Assembly: GCA_937888775.1 (NCBI GenBank)
Contig: CALAQT010000360.1
Span: 1 to 9,638, forward strand
Source of the DNA: an uncultured Actinomycetes bacterium
Lineage (GTDB): Bacteria; Actinomycetota; Thermoleophilia; Solirubrobacterales; Solirubrobacteraceae
DNA length: 9,638 nt
Direction: 5' to 3'
The notes beneath the pieces were generated by a model, which did no database searches, was not told the origin of the DNA, and worked only from the letters and a program-made list of their open reading frames with translations. The first letter of the stretch is position 1. Each line of letters opens with the position of its first letter. The position numbers and the translations under genes were made by a program. Of this stretch, positions 5,919-9,638 are shown piece by piece.

Positions 5919-7109
5919 TCACGGGGAGGTCAGGTCCGAAAGCAGAGCCTCGATCAGCAGCTCCTCCGGCACAGCCTTTGAAAGTCCCTGGACGGCGCCG
6001 TCGAGGGTCGCCGGACGCGCCGTTGGCGCGGCGTGGCCGAGCTTGCCGAGAGCTTCGCATAGCGAGTCAACGTCGAATCGCCACGGTACGGCGCCGTACC
6101 TATCCTCGAGGTCCCGGAAGATCTGCACGCCCGCCTCGTCGAAGTCGCCGTGGTGGCGGATCTGTGCACCCGCGCGGTGGATGCAGGAGAACAACAGCCG
6201 GACCGCGTCGGATGGACGCCCGCCGGTGCAGACCAGCGGCGGACACGCCTCGCCGAGCGCCCGCTCGGCCGCGATCAGCACCGACGGGTTCTCGCAGCTA
6301 AAGCATGGGAGCCCCGACGGCCACCGCAGGTCGCTCACCGACAGCTGCCCATAGGTCAGGACGAGGTGAGTCCCACGGATCGCGCGGACAAGCTCCGCGG
6401 CGTCGCCCTCGCCGACCGCAGGCAGGTTCAGCACCGCGACGTTTGAGGAGATCGGGTCGACGACCACGTTCCAGGCCGACCAGACCGCTCGGGCGCCGAT
6501 GTCCGGACCGAGCTCCGCTGCCGCCTCCAGCAGCGAGACCGCCAGTGCGTGCAGGGGGGTTCCGACATCCAGAGCGTGCGGATCGCCGTCGAGCAACTTC
6601 GCCGCGAGCACCGTGCGCTGCACGGGCTCAACAGCCGGGAGAGCGCCGACGACACGCAGCGCCCGCTCCACCAGCGGCCGCATGTCCGCATGAACCCGTC
6701 CCTGGCGACCTGCTTGATCGAACCACTCGGCTACCAAAGGCCGTGACTGGACTACTTCGTGCGACTCGAGCCAGGATCGGAACTCGGTCCGGAGTTCGAG
6801 CCGGGAGGCACGCTCGGCCGGCAGATCCCGCAGCGGCCGCCCGCCGACCCGCTCGTACTCGTGCCGCGGATCCAACCCGCACGCGCGGAGCGCGGCCTCG
6901 AACGTAGATAACGCGACCCGCAGCGTCTCACCAGGCAGCACCGGCCTCCTACGCGAGACCGACAGCAGGCCATCGAGCGCCAGCGCCTCGTCCGGCTTCA
7001 GGTCCGCGACTACAACCTTCGCATCCCCCGAGCCACCCCGCCGCTCACGCTTGTCGCGCGCGCAGAGCAGAGCCCGCCGCAGCGCCGGATCAAGCGCCGC
7101 GGCGCTCAC
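5919..7109 (-). CDS. jetD: Wadjet JetD-type Toprim nuclease (TIGR02679/DUF2399 family)
   Basis: This complete 396-residue protein has the two-part layout of the TIGR02679 family. A helical N-terminal region (about 1-255) is followed by a C-terminal Toprim-like DUF2399 domain. The Toprim acidic residues are visible: E273 in SCENPSVLI and the D322/D324 pair in HHGDFDEAGVQI. The domain ends with EELLIEALLSDL, as in relatives. In Wadjet systems JetD is the nuclease that cuts closed circular plasmid DNA after it is extruded by the JetABC SMC-like motor. The GTG start overlaps the stop of jetC as GTGA (7109-7106), so the two are translationally coupled. All motifs expected for an active enzyme are present and the frame is intact. 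A 16-bp palindrome at 6085-6100 falls inside the Tyr-Gly-Ala-Val-Pro codons and is probably a codon effect. Confidence 0.92.
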   Translation of the reverse strand: MSAAALDPALRRALLCARDKRERRGGSGDAKVVVADLKPDEALALDGLLSVSRRRPVLPGETLRVALSTFEAALRACGLDPRHEYERVGGRPLRDLPAERASRLELRTEFRSWLESHEVVQSRPLVAEWFDQAGRQGRVHADMRPLVERALRVVGALPAVEPVQRTVLAAKLLDGDPHALDVGTPLHALAVSLLEAAAELGPDIGARAVWSAWNVVVDPISSNVAVLNLPAVGEGDAAELVRAIRGTHLVLTYGQLSVSDLRWPSGLPCFSCENPSVLIAAERALGEACPPLVCTGGRPSDAVRLLFSCIHRAGAQIRHHGDFDEAGVQIFRDLEDRYGAVPWRFDVDSLCEALGKLGHAAPTARPATLDGAVQGLSKAVPEELLIEALLSDLTSP

Positions 7110-9638
7110 ACGAGCAGCTCGGCCTGCTCCAGTTCGCGCAGCACGTCTCCATCCCAGATGAACGGGATCGCGTGCACGCCGAAGGTGCCGTTCTCACGGT
7201 GCAGCTGGTAGATCGCGAGTTGTGGCACGGACCGATAGGTCCCCCACAGCTCATGCGATGTCATCACCAGGTCGAGGTCGAACGCGACGGTTGCCTCCAG
7301 CACGCGCTCGCGGGTCTCGTCATCGATCCCTGAGAGTGCCTCGTCAAGCATGATCAGGCGGGGCGCCTGGGTGTTGCCGTACAGTGCCGCCGCGGCCGCG
7401 AACAGTGGCAGGTGGATCAGCACCGACTGCTCCCCTCCTGAGCCGACCGCGTGGCGGCGTTTCGTCAGCCGGACGCTGCCGCTGTCGGTTTGCTCGTGAA
7501 GCCGGAACGCGAACCATTTGCGGTAGTCGAATGCATCCATCAGCGTGTCGGCCATCGGCTTCGGCTCTCCGGCGGTTCCATGCTCGCGCCGGGCGGTCTC
7601 GATCCGGCCTCTGAAGAACGCGACCAAGTCACGGCGCCCCTCCTCGCCGAGGTGTCGTACATCGCGTCGCAACAGCGCCAGCGCCGCGCGCTGGGTGTTC
7701 TGGTCATCGTCGAGCGGCTGCCACTCGAGCTGAACTTTCTTGCCGGCCGCCGTCGGGCTCCGCTCCAGCACCTTGTTCATCTGCTCGACGCGACCGCGCA
7801 CCTCGTGGATCCGATGCCGCAGGTGATCGGCAATCTCCTCGACGAGCGCCTCGCTGAACACCCGGCGCTCCTCGACGGTCAGGATCTGCTCGCGGTCGGC
7901 GATCTCCGCGCTGAACGTCTGGAGTATCTGCGCGAGCGACTGCTCGCCACCACCTTCGGTGACGTGCACGAGCAGCAGCTCGTCGTCGCCTCGGGTCGCG
8001 TAAGCGCCCATGTCGGCCTCCGCCAGCTCCCGATCGAGCAGCTGGACTCCGCGCTGGACCTCGATGCCGAGCTCGCCTGTGGTGCTGCGCACCGAGAGCA
8101 GCTCCTGCGGAAGCGCGCGTGCGACCTCGAGCGTACGGGTGAAAGTCCAGCCGGCGGGCTGCTCAGCGTCGACGGGCACGGCGTCGCCGAGCACCGTCTG
8201 CAGGACCCCCGCTTGCGCCAGCTGCCTGAAGGCGATGCTTGCCGCCTCACGCCGCGCGCGCGTGGCCTCGTGCTCGCGTGCGCGTATGTCAGCGTCCCGT
8301 TCCAGCCCGGCGAGCGCGATCTGCGCCTGTTGTGCCGCGTCGCTCGCGTGGCGGTGTGTCGCCCTGATCGCCCGCAGCGCAGACACGACCTCCGCGTGCC
8401 GGCGACGAAGCTCCTCGCCGGTTGCGCCGAGCGCCTCCTCCCGCGCGGCGTGCTCGGCACAGAGACGATCCGACTCGGCCTGCTCATCCCGAGCGCGGCG
8501 ATCCTGTTCGCCCGCCACCCGCTGGGCCTCTGACAGCCGCGTGGCGAACGTGGTCGCGGCCTGCGCCTCGCGATCGGCGAGCGCCCATGCGCTCCCGACT
8601 GCCGCCGCCGCGCCGGGGAGCTCGGCAGCCGCATCGCCGAGGCCGTCGAGCGCCGCCTCGTCGAGCGGCGTCGGCAACCCGTGCGCGGCTGCGTGCTCGC
8701 GCCGGGCGGCGTCGGCGGCGATTTCCGCGTCGGCGGCCATCCGCGCAGCGACGGACGCCTGCTCGTGTGCACGCACGGCCTCGGCCTCCAACGCCGAGGC
8801 GACTCTGACCGCATCGACCGCCGAGGCGATCGCGTCAACCGGTGGCAGCGCATCGAGTTCAGCGTCGAGCGTCGCGCGGCGCCGATCGACCTCGGCGATG
8901 CCAGCGTCGTGAGCCTCGATCTCCGCTTCGAGCGATGCGATCCGGTCTCGCAGCTCCGCGATCCGAGCCGCGCGGCGTGCCTCGCGCGCCGCCGCGCCGA
9001 TGTGCTCGGCTCGATCCTTGCTGCCCCGACCGGCTAGCGGGCCGAGCTGGAATCGCCCGTCGAAGTCGACCCACGAACCGGTGTCGTGCTCACCCAGCCC
9101 GACGCTGCGAAGCAGCTCTGTCACGACCGCCTCGCCGACCGCTTGGTCGGGGACCGGCGCGAGCGCTTCGAGCAGCGACGCACCGGCCGCCGGTCGACCG
9201 CCCGCCAGCACCACGTCGGCGAGCGCCGGGTCCTCCAGCCGGCCACTCGGCGTCACCCACGCGTCGAGCAGGCCCGCGGCCTCCAGCGCAGCCTCCAGCC
9301 CACAGCGCCACTCCGCCGGAACACCGTCGTTGAAGTCGATCAACCGCCACATTGGAGCGCCTGTGCGCCCGGCGCGGTCAGCCCGCGTCCAAGCGGGCGG
9401 CTGGGGTCCGTCGTCGTGCGCGGCGGCGAGGCGTTCGATCTCGGTCTCGGTCGCGGCGACGGTTTCCGCCGCTGTCCGACGTACCGCCGCGAGTGTAGAA
9501 CGCTCGTCGGCGGCCGACCGTCGCGCCCGCTCCACCACCGCCGTCAATGCGGGAGCGGCCGGCCGGCCGGCGAGCGCGAGCGCCAGCGTGAAGATGTCAC
9601 TGTCACTATGCTGGACGCCCCCGCCTGACCCGTGGAGT
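7106..9638 (-). CDS. jetC: Wadjet JetC-type SMC-like ATPase (TIGR02680 family), N-terminus outside window
   Basis: The frame stays open to the right edge, so 843 residues are visible and the N-terminal ATP-binding half, with Walker A, lies beyond 9638. Just after the edge, codons read SHGSGGGVQHSDSDIF and run on without a stop; a TTG at 9547 is internal, not the start. The segment WRLIDFNDGVPAEW, followed by LEAALEAAGLLDAWV (about 9348-9260), is typical of the middle of TIGR02680 proteins. Long Ala/Glu/Arg-rich coiled coils follow (about 9020-8200). The C-terminal ATPase half has the ABC signature SGGEQ (7441-7427), Walker B LIMLDE (7357-7340), a D-loop SGIDDET and the switch histidine in MTSHELWGTY. 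It pairs with an N-terminal half to form an SMC-type head and is the DNA-extruding motor of a Wadjet complex. It overlaps jetD by four bases. Confidence 0.93.
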   Translation of the reverse strand, partial: LHGSGGGVQHSDSDIFTLALALAGRPAAPALTAVVERARRSAADERSTLAAVRRTAAETVAATETEIERLAAAHDDGPQPPAWTRADRAGRTGAPMWRLIDFNDGVPAEWRCGLEAALEAAGLLDAWVTPSGRLEDPALADVVLAGGRPAAGASLLEALAPVPDQAVGEAVVTELLRSVGLGEHDTGSWVDFDGRFQLGPLAGRGSKDRAEHIGAAAREARRAARIAELRDRIASLEAEIEAHDAGIAEVDRRRATLDAELDALPPVDAIASAVDAVRVASALEAEAVRAHEQASVAARMAADAEIAADAARREHAAAHGLPTPLDEAALDGLGDAAAELPGAAAAVGSAWALADREAQAATTFATRLSEAQRVAGEQDRRARDEQAESDRLCAEHAAREEALGATGEELRRRHAEVVSALRAIRATHRHASDAAQQAQIALAGLERDADIRAREHEATRARREAASIAFRQLAQAGVLQTVLGDAVPVDAEQPAGWTFTRTLEVARALPQELLSVRSTTGELGIEVQRGVQLLDRELAEADMGAYATRGDDELLLVHVTEGGGEQSLAQILQTFSAEIADREQILTVEERRVFSEALVEEIADHLRHRIHEVRGRVEQMNKVLERSPTAAGKKVQLEWQPLDDDQNTQRAALALLRRDVRHLGEEGRRDLVAFFRGRIETARREHGTAGEPKPMADTLMDAFDYRKWFAFRLHEQTDSGSVRLTKRRHAVGSGGEQSVLIHLPLFAAAAALYGNTQAPRLIMLDEALSGIDDETRERVLEATVAFDLDLVMTSHELWGTYRSVPQLAIYQLHRENGTFGVHAIPFIWDGDVLRELEQAELLV

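Noticed and set aside
6085..6100. Perfect 16-bp palindrome GGTACGGCGCCGTACC
   Set aside because: It lies inside jetD, where preferred GC-rich codons for Tyr-Gly-Ala-Val-Pro produce it. Its partial match to 1125-1135 is short enough to be chance.
7451..8533. Long plus-strand open frame of 360 codons opposite jetC
   Set aside because: It is antisense to a clearly conserved SMC-like ATPase. Long shadow frames are expected opposite GC-rich genes, and the translation shows no recognisable domain.
9559..9571. GGCC simple repeat
   Set aside because: It is within the open jetC frame and encodes Gly-Arg-Pro-Ala. It is a low-complexity codon effect.

Overview
The window is high-GC bacterial DNA with GTG and TTG starts and tightly overlapping genes. 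This suits a high-GC lineage such as an actinobacterium (Thermoleophilia is one possibility), but nothing in the sequence fixes the taxon. Every gene I can support lies on the minus strand, so the biological order runs from high to low coordinates.

Region A (about 9638 to 5919) is the distal half of a Wadjet-type anti-plasmid operon. It holds the C-terminal two thirds of a TIGR02680-type SMC-like ATPase (jetC), running off the right edge. jetC overlaps by a GTGA junction with a complete TIGR02679/DUF2399-type Toprim nuclease (jetD). The jetA and jetB partners would be expected just beyond the right edge.

Region B (5918 to 5470) is a roughly 450-base stretch with no convincing gene. It holds a strong hairpin after jetD, a locally AT-rich patch (38% GC over 5641-5700 by my count) and a 12-bp tandem repeat. 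It looks like a module boundary.

Region C (5469 to 3720) is a translationally coupled pair: a sugar-phosphate isomerase/epimerase-like TIM barrel, then an MNT-type nucleotidyltransferase. The nucleotidyltransferase is split into two reading frames, and the junction reads as a single-base frameshift.

Region D (3589 to 1199) is a large fusion of the primase-like (AEP) domain named for TOTE conflict systems with a superfamily 2 helicase. Region E (1076 to the left edge) is an AAA/archaeal-type P-loop ATPase with the beginning of a C-terminal winged helix, cut by the left edge.

Taken together this looks like a defence or conflict island: a near-certain Wadjet module, a TOTE-type primase-helicase, a STAND-like ATPase and a poorly understood isomerase/nucleotidyltransferase pair. 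The Wadjet part is a known system. The least described parts are the isomerase-nucleotidyltransferase pair and the primase-helicase/ATPase neighbourhood. Whether they act together is inference from position only.
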